DNA from: a virus
Direction: 5' to 3' (one strand)
Length of the DNA: 59,852 nucleotides
IMG/VR virus record: IMGVR_UViG_3300008107_000220
Location: 1 to 59,852 of that record
Shown: positions 1 to 8,500 of the stretch, in pieces
Numbering within the stretch: position 1 is the stretch's first letter
How the letters are laid out: every line of letters starts with the position of its first letter
The notes under the pieces: model-generated
What the model was told of the DNA's origin: nothing
What the model saw: the letters and a program-made list of their open reading frames with translations, nothing else
The model's database searches: none
Position numbers and translations under genes: made by a program

Positions 1-21
1 AAGTCATAGCGATGTTTAAAA

Positions 22-186
22 TTAATTAGATCCATTTAATACCTTCTCAATAGCGATTAAAGTTTCGTAAGGAATCCATGCTGGGTCCTCATCAGCAAAT
101 TGGACCTGAACTTCTCTAACTTTTTGTTCCAGAAATTTTGAGTATATTACACGTGTATTTTTCACGTAAGAAATGGGATTATTCAT
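22..186 (-). CDS. small hypothetical protein (54 aa)
   Basis: I do not recognise a family. The protein is small and mixed in charge, with a central VREVQVQF strand-like stretch and a C-terminal ETLIAIEKVL helix-like stretch. I chose the ATG at 186 rather than the further upstream in-frame start at 216, because GAGGA lies about 10 bases before it and it overlaps the stop of the preceding gene (179-181) by only 8 bases. It is the last of four tightly packed small genes on the minus strand that share a promoter at 589-617. This suggests an early-expressed accessory peptide, but no function can be inferred. Confidence 0.6.
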   Translation of the reverse strand: MNNPISYVKNTRVIYSKFLEQKVREVQVQFADEDPAWIPYETLIAIEKVLNGSN

Positions 187-361
187 TGCAGTTATCCTCA
201 AATTCGAACCATTCATATATAGAATTCATCGCAGCATCAACCACACAATCAACTACAGCATCTTGGTGTGGATTCTCTACGTGTTTATGAGCACGGGAAT
301 ATCCATACCTGACACCTTCTTCCAGTGCCATTTCCAATACCTTACGGAAGTTGGGTTTCAT
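179..361 (-). CDS. small hypothetical protein (60 aa)
   Basis: No family recognised. It is predicted mostly helical, with histidine and acidic residues in the middle (HKHVENPH) and an acidic aromatic C-terminus (YEWFEFEDN). The start follows the TGA of the upstream gene (363-365) by one base and has no good Shine-Dalgarno sequence, so translation is probably coupled. It sits in the small-gene operon behind the consensus promoter at 589-617, as expected for early phage accessory genes. Confidence 0.55.
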   Translation of the reverse strand: MKPNFRKVLEMALEEGVRYGYSRAHKHVENPHQDAVVDCVVDAAMNSIYEWFEFEDNCNE

Positions 362-362
362 A

Positions 363-566
363 TCAATAAGGAAGAGATTTCAGACCATCCAGAACTTCCT
401 GAAAGCGTTCGGCACGACTTTTATGGTGCTCTACATTTTCTTCAAGCACACCAACAATATCGTCCAAGACAACATCCAGAGACGCATCAGTATCAAAGTA
501 TTGTTGGATTGCTTCGGCAAGATACCGCCGCCGACTCCATTCCATACTATAGGGTTTGTAGTCCAT
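363..566 (-). CDS. small hypothetical protein (67 aa)
   Basis: Unrecognised protein, first gene behind the promoter at 589-617. The ATG at 566 is chosen because the longer reading from 617 would begin inside the promoter -35 box, upstream of the expected transcript start near 582. The protein begins MDYKPYSMEWSRRRYLAEAI and has an acidic helix (DASLDVVLDDIVGVLEEN) followed by a basic tail, suggesting a short helical fold. The leader is only about 15 bases and holds no clear Shine-Dalgarno sequence. Confidence 0.6.
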   Translation of the reverse strand: MDYKPYSMEWSRRRYLAEAIQQYFDTDASLDVVLDDIVGVLEENVEHHKSRAERFQEVLDGLKSLPY

Positions 567-570
567 AATA

Positions 571-590
571 ATGGGTGTATATGGGTGTAT
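571..590. repeat. tandem 10-bp repeat next to promoter
   Basis: ATGGGTGTAT occurs twice in direct tandem. The repeat lies at the transcription start of the promoter at 589-617 and covers the leader of the gene starting at 566. It may be an operator or may simply be chance duplication. Confidence 0.5.
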
Positions 591-617
591 TATAGGGTAT
601 CTAGGTCTGGTTGTCAA
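589..617 (-). promoter_or_regulatory. perfect sigma70-type promoter
   Basis: On the minus strand TTGACA (612-617) is followed after exactly 17 bases by TATAAT (589-594), the full consensus for the host housekeeping sigma factor. The predicted start is near 582. It lies inside the 3' end of the gene at 601-822 and would drive the three small genes at 22-566, so they are probably expressed early. Confidence 0.85.
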
Positions 618-822
618 GATCTAAACATTTCTCAAACTTATCTCTCAACTCATTGAGTTTAACTTGATGTTGAAACTCCATAATATGATCCTTTATTTCT
701 TTCTCAACATCGGTCAGTTCTAAACGATACTTGAGTTTAATATCAACAAGACGCACCATTTCCATATAGAATTCTGTGCCCTTATGAATAAACTCCTCGT
801 ATTTCAATCTCTTGTTCTCCAA
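601..822 (-). CDS. small hypothetical coiled-coil protein
   Basis: Unrecognised, highly charged protein of 68-73 residues, probably all helix (LELTDVEKEIKDHIMEFQHQ is typical heptad-like sequence). The start is uncertain: TTG at 822 or TTG at 807, the latter overlapping the TGA of the upstream gene as TTGA. Neither has a strong Shine-Dalgarno sequence, although GGAG lies about 13 bases before 807. Its 3' end contains the -35 box of the promoter at 589-617. Confidence 0.55.
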   Translation of the reverse strand: MENKRLKYEEFIHKGTEFYMEMVRLVDIKLKYRLELTDVEKEIKDHIMEFQHQVKLNELRDKFEKCLDLDNQT

Positions 823-1121
823 TCAGTCTCATCGTCATCACGCTTAAACCAATCGTGAAGTTCATCAGGACTATCAAATCCTCTTCTACCAAATCTTTCG
901 TGACCCAGACCACCAATATCCATTGAGTTCAGGAAGTCATCCATCTCATCCATATCAGGATTTTCTGCTCTTCTTCTTGCCTGACGAAGTATTGTAGCAG
1001 CAGAACGATTTGCTTTCGCAAGTTTCTCTGCCCAAATCATATCTTCCAAACTCACTTCTTCGTGAAGTACAATCTTCTCACAGATTGCTTCCAACCGAAG
1101 ACGATATTGTGTAGACAACAT
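804..1121 (-). CDS. conserved-looking hypothetical protein (105 aa)
   Basis: A basic helical N-terminal half (ILRQARRRAE) is followed by a glycine/acid-rich C-terminus (GFDSPDELHDWFKRDDDETD). I cannot name the family. The start at 1121 is supported by GGAG about 8 bases upstream, and an ATAAATAA late-type element lies around 1142-1151. The gene overlaps the downstream gene at its 3' end, indicating co-transcription. DNA binding is a guess from charge only. Confidence 0.65.
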   Translation of the reverse strand: MLSTQYRLRLEAICEKIVLHEEVSLEDMIWAEKLAKANRSAATILRQARRRAENPDMDEMDDFLNSMDIGGLGHERFGRRGFDSPDELHDWFKRDDDETDWRTRD

Positions 1122-1141
1122 ATCTTTCTCCAGATATAGGG

Positions 1142-1375
1142 TTATTTATTTTTCATTTCGTCCATTAACTCTTTTGCGAGTTTCATAGAACGACGCCACA
1201 TTAGATATTTTACCACAGGATTACGTGGATTGTTCAACAACCACCACTTCTGCTTCTCATAGTTAGACTTTGCTAACTTAAGCACATAATAAAAAGCAGC
1301 AGCGACACTTTCATCCGTTGCGATGAAGTATGCCACTACTGCGAATACGATAAACCAAGCGTAATAAGTCATCAT
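1142..1375 (-). CDS. small membrane protein (77 aa)
   Basis: One strongly hydrophobic N-terminal segment (residues about 3-30, YYAWFIVFAVVAYFIA) is followed by a basic cytoplasmic-type tail ending in KELMDEMKNK. This is a single-pass inner-membrane protein by composition. Two adjacent ATG codons (1375 and 1372) could both serve as start. No family recognised. Small membrane proteins of this kind are common among phage accessory genes, but the role is unknown. Confidence 0.6.
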   Translation of the reverse strand: MMTYYAWFIVFAVVAYFIATDESVAAAFYYVLKLAKSNYEKQKWWLLNNPRNPVVKYLMWRRSMKLAKELMDEMKNK

Positions 1376-1397
1376 CTAGGTCTCATAGTTTTATTAT

Positions 1398-1643
1398 TTA
1401 ACCAAGAAATTGATCCAGACTGGAGACCGATACGCCTTTTGCGGACTTTTGAATGTAGGTTTTGGCGGACTTGTAATTGTTTGCTAGATGAACCTGCTGT
1501 CCGTTATGAATAATCATAAATTTTTTACCAAATGGAACAGCAGCCCACATTCCATCTTTAGTTATATAACCTTGTGGATCTGATGGTTTTGGATTTAAGA
1601 TTCCTGGACGGTCAACAAAGGGTTTTTGAAAATGTTCAGTCAT
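1398..1643 (-). CDS. small hypothetical protein (81 aa)
   Basis: Unrecognised basic protein. The centre (GMWAAVPFGKKFMIIHNGQQV) looks like beta strands; the C-terminus (AKTYIQKSAKG) is helix-like. The start ATG overlaps the TGA of the upstream 47-residue gene as ATGA, so the two are translationally coupled. No catalytic motif is visible. Confidence 0.65.
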   Translation of the reverse strand: MTEHFQKPFVDRPGILNPKPSDPQGYITKDGMWAAVPFGKKFMIIHNGQQVHLANNYKSAKTYIQKSAKGVSVSSLDQFLG

Positions 1644-1783
1644 CCGAATACCGCAGTCACACCAACAACTTTAGCACTTGGGTTACGTGCCAGAGCAGTC
1701 CGCTTGGCATCATCATAATCACGTGCCTCAACGATCTCATCAAAGACTTTACCGGCGACATAGAGTTGAACTTTGCAACGCAT
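1640..1783 (-). CDS. small protein (47 aa) with strong Shine-Dalgarno
   Basis: Reads MRCKVQLYVAGKVFDEIVEA at the N-terminus and continues with an alternating strand-helix-strand pattern (RDYDDAKRTALARNPSAKVV, then GVTAVFG). AAGGAGGAA sits about 9 bases before the ATG, one of the best ribosome sites in the window, and the stop forms an ATGA overlap with the next gene. A compact alpha/beta fold is likely. I do not recognise the family; the codon phase and coupling make it a real gene despite its size. Confidence 0.75.
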   Translation of the reverse strand: MRCKVQLYVAGKVFDEIVEARDYDDAKRTALARNPSAKVVGVTAVFG

Positions 1784-1809
1784 TGGGGGATTCCTCCTTG
1801 TGTATGAGT

Positions 1810-1818
1810 ATTATAGCA
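1810..1818 (-). promoter_or_regulatory. extended -10 promoter
   Basis: TGCTATAAT on the minus strand is an extended -10 element with no good -35 box. It lies about 27 bases before the start of the 47-residue gene at 1640-1783. The same TGCTATAAT form occurs before the helicase gene at 3537-3545. Confidence 0.55.
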
Positions 1819-1820
1819 GA

Positions 1821-2345
1821 TTAGATGGATTTTAGGAAGGAGAGGTCAAAATCTTCAGATTCTCTAAAGTAATCCTTTGTTTCCAGAGCACCCTCCAGTA
1901 AATTGTATCCAGTTAGAAAGAAATCGGATAGATCTGGATCGGCACTGGCAGTCATAACAGCACCGGTGTCTTTGAAGTTGTAAAGTTTTGACGATGGTAT
2001 ACAACACATTTTACCTTTTTTTACATCGGTAATAATGAAATAATTTGCCAATTTATCATCATAATCTTTTGCGGCACGACGATTTTTAAGAATCATCCCA
2101 CGAACTGCCATTTGTGATTTATTTAAAAATTGAGTAATCTTTGACTCATAGGTTGTGTTGTTTGGACCAATTAAATCAACACCAGGAAGATTAACTCGGG
2201 TAAGCAGTCCATTGCTATATTCAGCAAGTGCTTTCTCCACAAGTTCTCCTGCTTTTGGATATCTTAGGTTATTATCGGTATAACCTCTGATTGACATCAG
2301 AAGTTTAGAGAAACGTTCTAGTTGAAAAGTAGTAAAATCAATCAT
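1821..2345 (-). CDS. possible PD-(D/E)XK-type nuclease partner of helicase
   Basis: A 174-residue protein of unknown family whose start overlaps the stop of the helicase gene as ATGA. Residues 57-69 read D-x9-E-S-K (GVDLIGPNNTTYESK), the spacing of the PD-(D/E)XK nuclease core, preceded by an acidic helix (GELVEKALAEY, about residues 33-43) and followed by strand-like YFIITDVKKGKM. This layout resembles type II restriction-type nucleases, and the coupling to an SF2 helicase fits a DNA-processing pair. It is inference from a short motif; it could be an unrelated protein with a chance D...ExK. Confidence 0.5.
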   Translation of the reverse strand: MIDFTTFQLERFSKLLMSIRGYTDNNLRYPKAGELVEKALAEYSNGLLTRVNLPGVDLIGPNNTTYESKITQFLNKSQMAVRGMILKNRRAAKDYDDKLANYFIITDVKKGKMCCIPSSKLYNFKDTGAVMTASADPDLSDFFLTGYNLLEGALETKDYFRESEDFDLSFLKSI

Positions 2346-3523
2346 CGGCGGACCACTGAGATGGCAGGTTGACCCTGACGGAAAACGGTGTCTACGACCG
2401 CCTGAACGCTCTTGGCGGTGCTGATGCCCACCTTGTCATAAATGGGCACACAGACCAGTCCAAAGGTCTTCTGGGTGCCTCCCAGACGGATCACCCGCCC
2501 GATGCTCTGAGAGATACCAATGTAGTCCATATTCCGCATAAACAGAACTGCTTCCAGACCCTGAACATTGATTCCTTCAGACAGAATGCTGTGATGAAGA
2601 ACCACAAACTTCTTGGAGGAGTCTTTGCCCCAGGCATTCAGAGTGTCAAAGAACACCTCACGGTTGACCTTCTGACCATCAATCACAGCACCAGTCTTGG
2701 CAGTAATATACATCCAAGAATAACCACGCTCCTTGAGGTCAGAGCAGAAGTCAGACTGTGAAACAAGGTTGACGATTTGTTTGGTGGAACGAGCACAGAT
2801 CAGGATTTTGTCCAGACCATTATCATCAATAGTCTCCAGTAGGTTAGCAGAGTCACGGTCAGCAATCATCTGCTTGTCCTGAACCATCTCCAGTTGCTTG
2901 ACCACAACTTTAGGGGGCAGGATGTAACCTTGCTCCACCAGTTCAGGGGCAGGAACATTACAGATGACCTGACCATAAACCTCTGGCATATTCATACCAG
3001 GTTTAGAAATAGTGACAGAATGCTTAGGAGTAGCAGTGAAGAAATAGCAGCGGTCAGCAACAGCAGAGAAGTGCTCCGTAGCAGGGAAAAAGTTACGCTG
3101 AACAGAGTTGTGTGCCTCATCAAAGTAGATGGTATCAACGTGAATATCTGCTTGCTGAAGACGCTGAAGAGAATTATAAGTAGTGAAGATTAGTTTGTGA
3201 CCTTGAGTTGCTTCTACCCAAGTACGAATCACATTGGGACGAGTGCTGCTGAAGTGGTGAGTCTCACCACTGTGACAATGGAGAACTTGTGCGTTTGTGA
3301 TAAACTCAAGAAACTCACTGGACAACTGCTCTGCCAGGATGATGCGCGGGCAGCAGACTACAATCGTCTGAGGAATATCTTTCAGAAACTGACGGATGGC
3401 ATCAAAGATCATCGTGGGGGTCTTGCCAGCGCCAGTCGGCATGATCAGTTGACCGAGTTGATACTGTTCCATAGCATCAAGACCACGTTGCTGGTGAGGT
3501 CGGAGTTCAAACACAGGTCTCAT
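2342..3523 (-). CDS. SF2 DNA helicase (UvsW / DEAH type)
   Basis: Superfamily 2 helicase of 393 residues. Walker A PTGAGKT is at residues 29-35, DEAH at 135-138, motif III FTATP at 162-166 and motif VI QSIGRVIRLG near 339-348. The size and motif order match compact UvsW-like or restriction-type helicases that unwind branched DNA; T4 UvsW acts in recombination-dependent replication. It is the first gene of a two-gene unit with the possible nuclease at 1821-2345, behind an extended -10 promoter at 3537-3545. Identity as UvsW itself is uncertain because cyanophages often carry more than one SF2 helicase. Confidence 0.85.
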   Translation of the reverse strand: MRPVFELRPHQQRGLDAMEQYQLGQLIMPTGAGKTPTMIFDAIRQFLKDIPQTIVVCCPRIILAEQLSSEFLEFITNAQVLHCHSGETHHFSSTRPNVIRTWVEATQGHKLIFTTYNSLQRLQQADIHVDTIYFDEAHNSVQRNFFPATEHFSAVADRCYFFTATPKHSVTISKPGMNMPEVYGQVICNVPAPELVEQGYILPPKVVVKQLEMVQDKQMIADRDSANLLETIDDNGLDKILICARSTKQIVNLVSQSDFCSDLKERGYSWMYITAKTGAVIDGQKVNREVFFDTLNAWGKDSSKKFVVLHHSILSEGINVQGLEAVLFMRNMDYIGISQSIGRVIRLGGTQKTFGLVCVPIYDKVGISTAKSVQAVVDTVFRQGQPAISVVRR

Positions 3524-3536
3524 CGCGTATGAAACT

Positions 3537-3545
3537 ATTATAGCA
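3537..3545 (-). promoter_or_regulatory. extended -10 promoter of helicase gene
   Basis: TGCTATAAT on the minus strand, 14 bases upstream of the helicase ATG. It directly abuts the T-run of the terminator at 3543-3579, so termination of the fibre gene and initiation of the helicase gene occur within 40 bases. Confidence 0.6.
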
Positions 3546-3579
3546 GAAAACCGCCCCTGGTGCGACCCAGTGGACGGTT
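3543..3579 (-). terminator. rho-independent terminator
   Basis: On the minus strand a GC-rich hairpin (AACCGTCC arm pairing with GGGCGGTT, extended by CTGG/CCAG) runs into TTTTCTGC. It lies about 70 bases past the stop of the fibre gene at 3647-5542. Confidence 0.75.
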
Positions 3580-3646
3580 CTTAAAGTGTCTTAGACTCTG
3601 ATCTTCAACCCAGACAAAGGTAGTCTAGTGGTATTTAAGGATTATG

Positions 3647-5542
3647 TCAAGCATAGAAATCATTCCAAGCAGATCCATCATAACCTTGATGTTTGCCAGT
3701 GCTGGAGTTAAATATAATCGCACCAGCGGCAACAGATGCTGGGGTAATTGCGTTTCTTTGTGCTGTTGTAAGAACTGGGGGATAGAATACACCTCTTAAC
3801 GATGCTGTAAGATTCGCAAAACGTAAGTCAATTGGACCAATAGGAAGATCAGAGTTAATACCAACGGCACCGATTCCACGAATAATCAGATTATTATTGT
3901 AGATATTTGCTTGACCAAAGACTTGAAGAGCACCAGCATTCAAAGTACCATTCGCTGGATCATTAATTTGTCCTAATGGAGCCGTGGTTCCGATACCGAC
4001 CTTTTCAGTAATACCTACAGTTCCACCCACATAAAGTCTTGGGTCAAAATTAGGACTTGTGGTAAGAATACCAATTCTGCTAAAGAAACCAGTTTGTCCT
4101 CTTGCGTCCAAACCAACAGCTGGAGTTGTAAGTCCAATACCGACTGAAGAAACACCAGTTACATTCAGTTGAGAAAGTGTGGTAATACCCGATGTATTGT
4201 TGAGATTGACATTCGCAAGAACACCGCCAGAACCACCTAGAACTGCTTTGTTAGCACCAGAACCAACTGTAAGAGTATTAGGAATCTCAACGTTTCCACC
4301 AAAGAAAGCATTTCCAGTGACTGTAGAGGTTCCTACAACGTGTAAGGTATTGTCTGGATTTGTTTTAGCAATACCCAATCTACCGCCGTAAGTTAAGGTC
4401 ATTAACTCAGCATTAGTCTGACCATAGATCCAGTTAAAGTTCCCTGTTCCTACACCAGCACCACCAGCGTGAATATGTTGATTAAATGCTCCAGTGGATC
4501 TGTTCAGAACATCAAAAGTCCCTTGTGAGTTACCAAATCTTAGGACAGTAGAACTATTTCCAAGACCTACAGATTGACCAATACTGATTCTTGATTCACC
4601 GGTGTTGCTTAAGACTTCAACTGTTGTGGTTCCATCCTTACGAACTTGAATTTCTGATGTGGGATTTGCTGTTCCCACTCCAATTAAACCAGCACCAGTT
4701 GCTGTGAATCCAGTTCCGCCAGTTCCAACATTTAGAGTATTAGCAATTGTAGTAACACCAATTGGAGACTGAATAACTTCAATCGTATCTGTTACAATTC
4801 TCGTAGCCGTAATAACACCAACATTAATATTTGGTGTGCCTGTCAGTGAAGAAGCACTTTGAGCAGTTCCAGTTACGTTTCCAGTTACGTTTCCAGTAAC
4901 TGATCCAATGAATCCACCAGTCGCAGTGATGATTCCAGAGACACTGATATTTGCTGGAAGTTTGGCATTATCAATGGTTGGAAGGACCGTATTAAGAATC
5001 GTTCCGTTTGTAATATTGTCAGCATTTAAGTTGGTTATATTTGTTCCAAAACCAGCAAAAGCGTATGCTGTAACGACTCCAGATGCCCTTATATCGCCCG
5101 TTGAGTTGAATCCAACTCCTCTACCACTGCTTGGATTCGCACCCACCTGGAAGGTGCTACGGGGATCTGTGGTAGCGATACCAACGTTACCTGCGGCATA
5201 AATTGAAGTAAAACCAAGACCTACATCAATATCAACCCATTGTGATGTTGGAAGATTAGAAAGAGTCGCACCATTACCATAAAAAGCAGTGGCTGTAATG
5301 ATGCCACTGCTTGCCGAAGCACTGATATTATTACCAACTCTAAGTTCTGTGGTTGTTGATACACCAGTTACAAAAAGATTTCTAGAAGTAACAAGTCCTA
5401 CCGAACGAATATTTCCATTTACATCTAATCTTTCGGTTGGAACTGTGCTACCAATTCCAACCTGACCACCACGAACGACTAGATCGTCATCATCAACTTG
5501 AACTCCATCCCTAAAGTTAAAAGTCTTTCTAATATTAGACAT
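3647..5542 (-). CDS. tail-fibre-like virion protein (631 aa)
   Basis: A long protein of short beta-rich repeats containing many VGIGTT, GVSTTT, GIITAT and NVTG motifs, the style of T4-like cyanophage fibre proteins that form trimeric beta-helices. It begins with the RKTFNFRDGVQVDDDDLVVR leader and a VGIGSTVPTERLDVNG module shared in style with the partial gene at 56432-59852. The C-terminus (ITPASVAAGAIIFNSSTGKHQGYDGSAWNDFYA-type ending) resembles fibre tips. There is no S74 chaperone domain. A late-type ATAAATAA element at 5549-5564 precedes it and a terminator follows. A structural role is well supported; the exact position on the virion is unknown. Confidence 0.8.
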   Translation of the reverse strand: MSNIRKTFNFRDGVQVDDDDLVVRGGQVGIGSTVPTERLDVNGNIRSVGLVTSRNLFVTGVSTTTELRVGNNISASASSGIITATAFYGNGATLSNLPTSQWVDIDVGLGFTSIYAAGNVGIATTDPRSTFQVGANPSSGRGVGFNSTGDIRASGVVTAYAFAGFGTNITNLNADNITNGTILNTVLPTIDNAKLPANISVSGIITATGGFIGSVTGNVTGNVTGTAQSASSLTGTPNINVGVITATRIVTDTIEVIQSPIGVTTIANTLNVGTGGTGFTATGAGLIGVGTANPTSEIQVRKDGTTTVEVLSNTGESRISIGQSVGLGNSSTVLRFGNSQGTFDVLNRSTGAFNQHIHAGGAGVGTGNFNWIYGQTNAELMTLTYGGRLGIAKTNPDNTLHVVGTSTVTGNAFFGGNVEIPNTLTVGSGANKAVLGGSGGVLANVNLNNTSGITTLSQLNVTGVSSVGIGLTTPAVGLDARGQTGFFSRIGILTTSPNFDPRLYVGGTVGITEKVGIGTTAPLGQINDPANGTLNAGALQVFGQANIYNNNLIIRGIGAVGINSDLPIGPIDLRFANLTASLRGVFYPPVLTTAQRNAITPASVAAGAIIFNSSTGKHQGYDGSAWNDFYA

Positions 5543-5548
5543 CTTGGT

Positions 5549-5564
5549 TTTTTAGTTATTTATC
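5549..5564 (-). promoter_or_regulatory. late-type promoter element
   Basis: GATAAATAACTAAAAA on the minus strand, embedded in the stop codon of the upstream 1762-residue gene and about 10-20 bases before the start at 5542. The same ATAAATAACTAAAA arrangement recurs at 40387, 44678 and 47561. Confidence 0.6.
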
Positions 5565-8500
5565 GTTCAGTTTTTGCTGAAGGTCATCAACTTTATGTGA
5601 TAACTCTTTAATCGCTTCAATCAGAAGTGGAGTGATCTTTTCATACTGAACTGCCTTGAAACCATTCTCTCTAGTCGTCACAATCTCAGGAAGAACTTTT
5701 TCAATTTCTTGTGCGATGACACCAATGTCTTTACCAGTATGTGAGGACTGATCATTCCAATCAAAACTGTTTCCACTGAGGGAGAGAACCTTTGCCAGTG
5801 GATCTTCAATTGGAGTGATGTTGTCTTTCAGTCTTTCATCAGAACTGAAGAATGCGGTAATATCATCAGTGACGCTCAGAATGCCAGTGATAACCGTGTT
5901 GTCATTGATGTTCAGTTGTCCACCATTGCTATCCAGAGTCAGTTGTCCAGTTGAAGTGTCAATTGTATTGTCATTAGCAACACCAATTCTAATATTGTCA
6001 ATCGTGGCACCACCGTTAGCGTCAACGAGATTATTAAATGTGGTGACACCAGTGATCGTTATACCTTGAGAGACACCAAATGTTCCTGCTACAGAAACAT
6101 TTCCACCAACATTCAGATTCTTCTCAAGTCCAAGTCCACCATCAACAATCAGAGCACCACTATCTTTGCTGGTTGATTGTGTTGTATTGGTGATCTCAAC
6201 GGTGTTATTAACCTTCAGAGTTCCGTTAATGATGGTGTCATCGTTAATTTTAATTTCCTTATTGAATGTAACAGGACCATCAAACTGTGACAGAACTGTT
6301 CCAGAGTTTCCACCTTCAACAATCAGTCTTTCTTTAATGACAACTTCATCAAATACAACAGACAATCTTGAAGGATCTTGTCCTGTAATTGTTGGTGTTG
6401 GAATATCAAATGTTTTTTGAGTTCCTGAAGATGATGAATACTTAGTATTACCAATGAAGAAGTCACCATCGCTGTTCATACCAGTATAAACAACGGTTCC
6501 ACAAGATCTTTCTTGTGCCTGGACAAGAAAGTCCTCTCTTTCGGTCAGAGTCTTGACTTGAACTTGTGGTAAACCAGTTGAATAGTTACCAGGACCATAT
6601 CCAAGATATTCAAATGTATGTCCAGAAGCACGAATAATGGATGGTCTACGGAATTCAATTGCCAGTGGTTTGATCTTCTTAATCAATGATCCACCAGAAT
6701 GATTCTGTTTTCTTGTTCCCAGAACACCACGAATGACTGTAATTTCATTAAGACTTGATCCAGTCAATGTAGAACTGGTGATTCTCATAATCTCATTATC
6801 AATCTGAATATAAGATCCAAGTGGGAATCTTGTTACTGTTCCAATTCCAGAGTTAGTTGTCTGAACATGGAATGTAGTATCATTTGTAACATTTGAAAGC
6901 AGAGTCAGGGTCTCTCCAGCATAGAAAGAAATACCACGAGCACCTAGACTCTCTGTTGAAGAATCAGATGTTCCTTCATTTGCCGACAAACCGTGTCTTA
7001 GAATATAAAGTGGAGATAGGGAACGATTAGTCGTTGCCGAGAATGTATTAACACCGACTCTCTCTTTAACCAGGAAGTCTCCAATGTTATTATTAGAACT
7101 GTCTAGAACTCTAAAACGATTTCCAGATACAAGAGCGTGACCTGAAGAACAATTGAAGGTTGAGACTCCACTGACTGAATCGTAAGAACTTGTAGAGACA
7201 CGAATTGATGGTCCCAAATCAATCGCATATTGATTTGTGGCGATTCTTGGATCACCATTTGTAATCGCAATCGCAACTGTTGTGGTTGAAGGAACCGACG
7301 AGATTCTGTAGTATCCGTCTGAAGTGGTTCCAATACCAGTGATTTGGAGAACATCACCGATATTTGTAGAAATACCAGCAGTTGTGACTGTAAGACCAGC
7401 ACCAGCACCAGCCCCGATCAGTGATGTATCAAAGTCAAGTTGTTCGTTGTTTGTATATCCTGAACCACCATCAATGATCTCTGCAGATCTAATACTTCCA
7501 CCAGCGATAGTGACTTTTGCTGTGGCACCATCCCAATTGCTGGTTCCATCATTGAACAATTTAACATTATAGAAGGTTCCGTTTGTATATCCAGAACCAC
7601 CAGTTAGAGCATTGTATGTGATGATACCACTGAATCCATGCTCTCTTTCAAATGTAATTGTGGCAATACCAGCAGTAGTGCTTGTGAATGAAGTAGAAAC
7701 TCCAGAAATCTTAAGACCAACGCCAAAGTCCTTGACAAATTGGTCTGTTGCTTCTCTGGTAATACTCTTCTTTAGATCATTAGTTGAGACATCACCAAGA
7801 GGACTTCTCTTCGCAAATGTCTTTGCTGATCTTGGATTATCATCTATATTGTCCTTATCAAGTTGTGGATACAAATCTACAACATTCTGACTATACTTAA
7901 GGCCAGTAAATTCAGTTGAAATCGCATTGTCTGCCTTCAGAACATACAGATGGTAGATTCCATCTTGAGTGTTGAAGATATAAGGACTGACGACTTCACT
8001 TCTATAAACAAAGTAGTTAGACTTAAGATCATTTCTCTCAAATCTTGGCAGTGATGTATTTCTTGTGGATACATTGTTTGTAAATGTTCCGACGCTATGA
8101 GTGACTCCATTAACATCAGTAGTTGAATATTGAAATCTCTTGTCGTCAACAACTGCTGTGACTTCAAAGGTTCCGTTGTATCCAATGTCATTTGTTCCAG
8201 CAGTATTTGTTGTGCTGGTTACATTACGAACAATGATTTGCTCACCAACATTCAAGTTGTGTGGAAGTTCTGCGAGAACTGTTACTGTGTTGGTAGAAAC
8301 AGAACAAGTACCAATGAATCTTGGATTTCTATTATACGCATAATCCGTATCACTGATTGATGTGAGTGTAAAGTCAGTATTGGTTCTAGCACCAGTGCTG
8401 CTAGATTCTTGAATGATAAATCCATCGCTAGGATTTTTTCCGTTAATGGATTCTTTTGGAATAACGACACGAACCTTATAGAGTTTTTCGTCCAGAGATC

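Noticed and set aside
1-7. ATGACTT on the minus strand, a possible start of another gene running off the left edge
   Set aside because: Only two codons are inside the window and no ribosome site precedes it, so it cannot be supported.
173-656. Two overlapping plus-strand open frames opposite the small minus-strand genes
   Set aside because: They lie antisense to a compact operon with its own promoter and show no protein-like pattern.
2369-3532. Plus-strand open frames opposite the helicase gene
   Set aside because: Mirror frames of a strongly conserved helicase; no motif or ribosome site.
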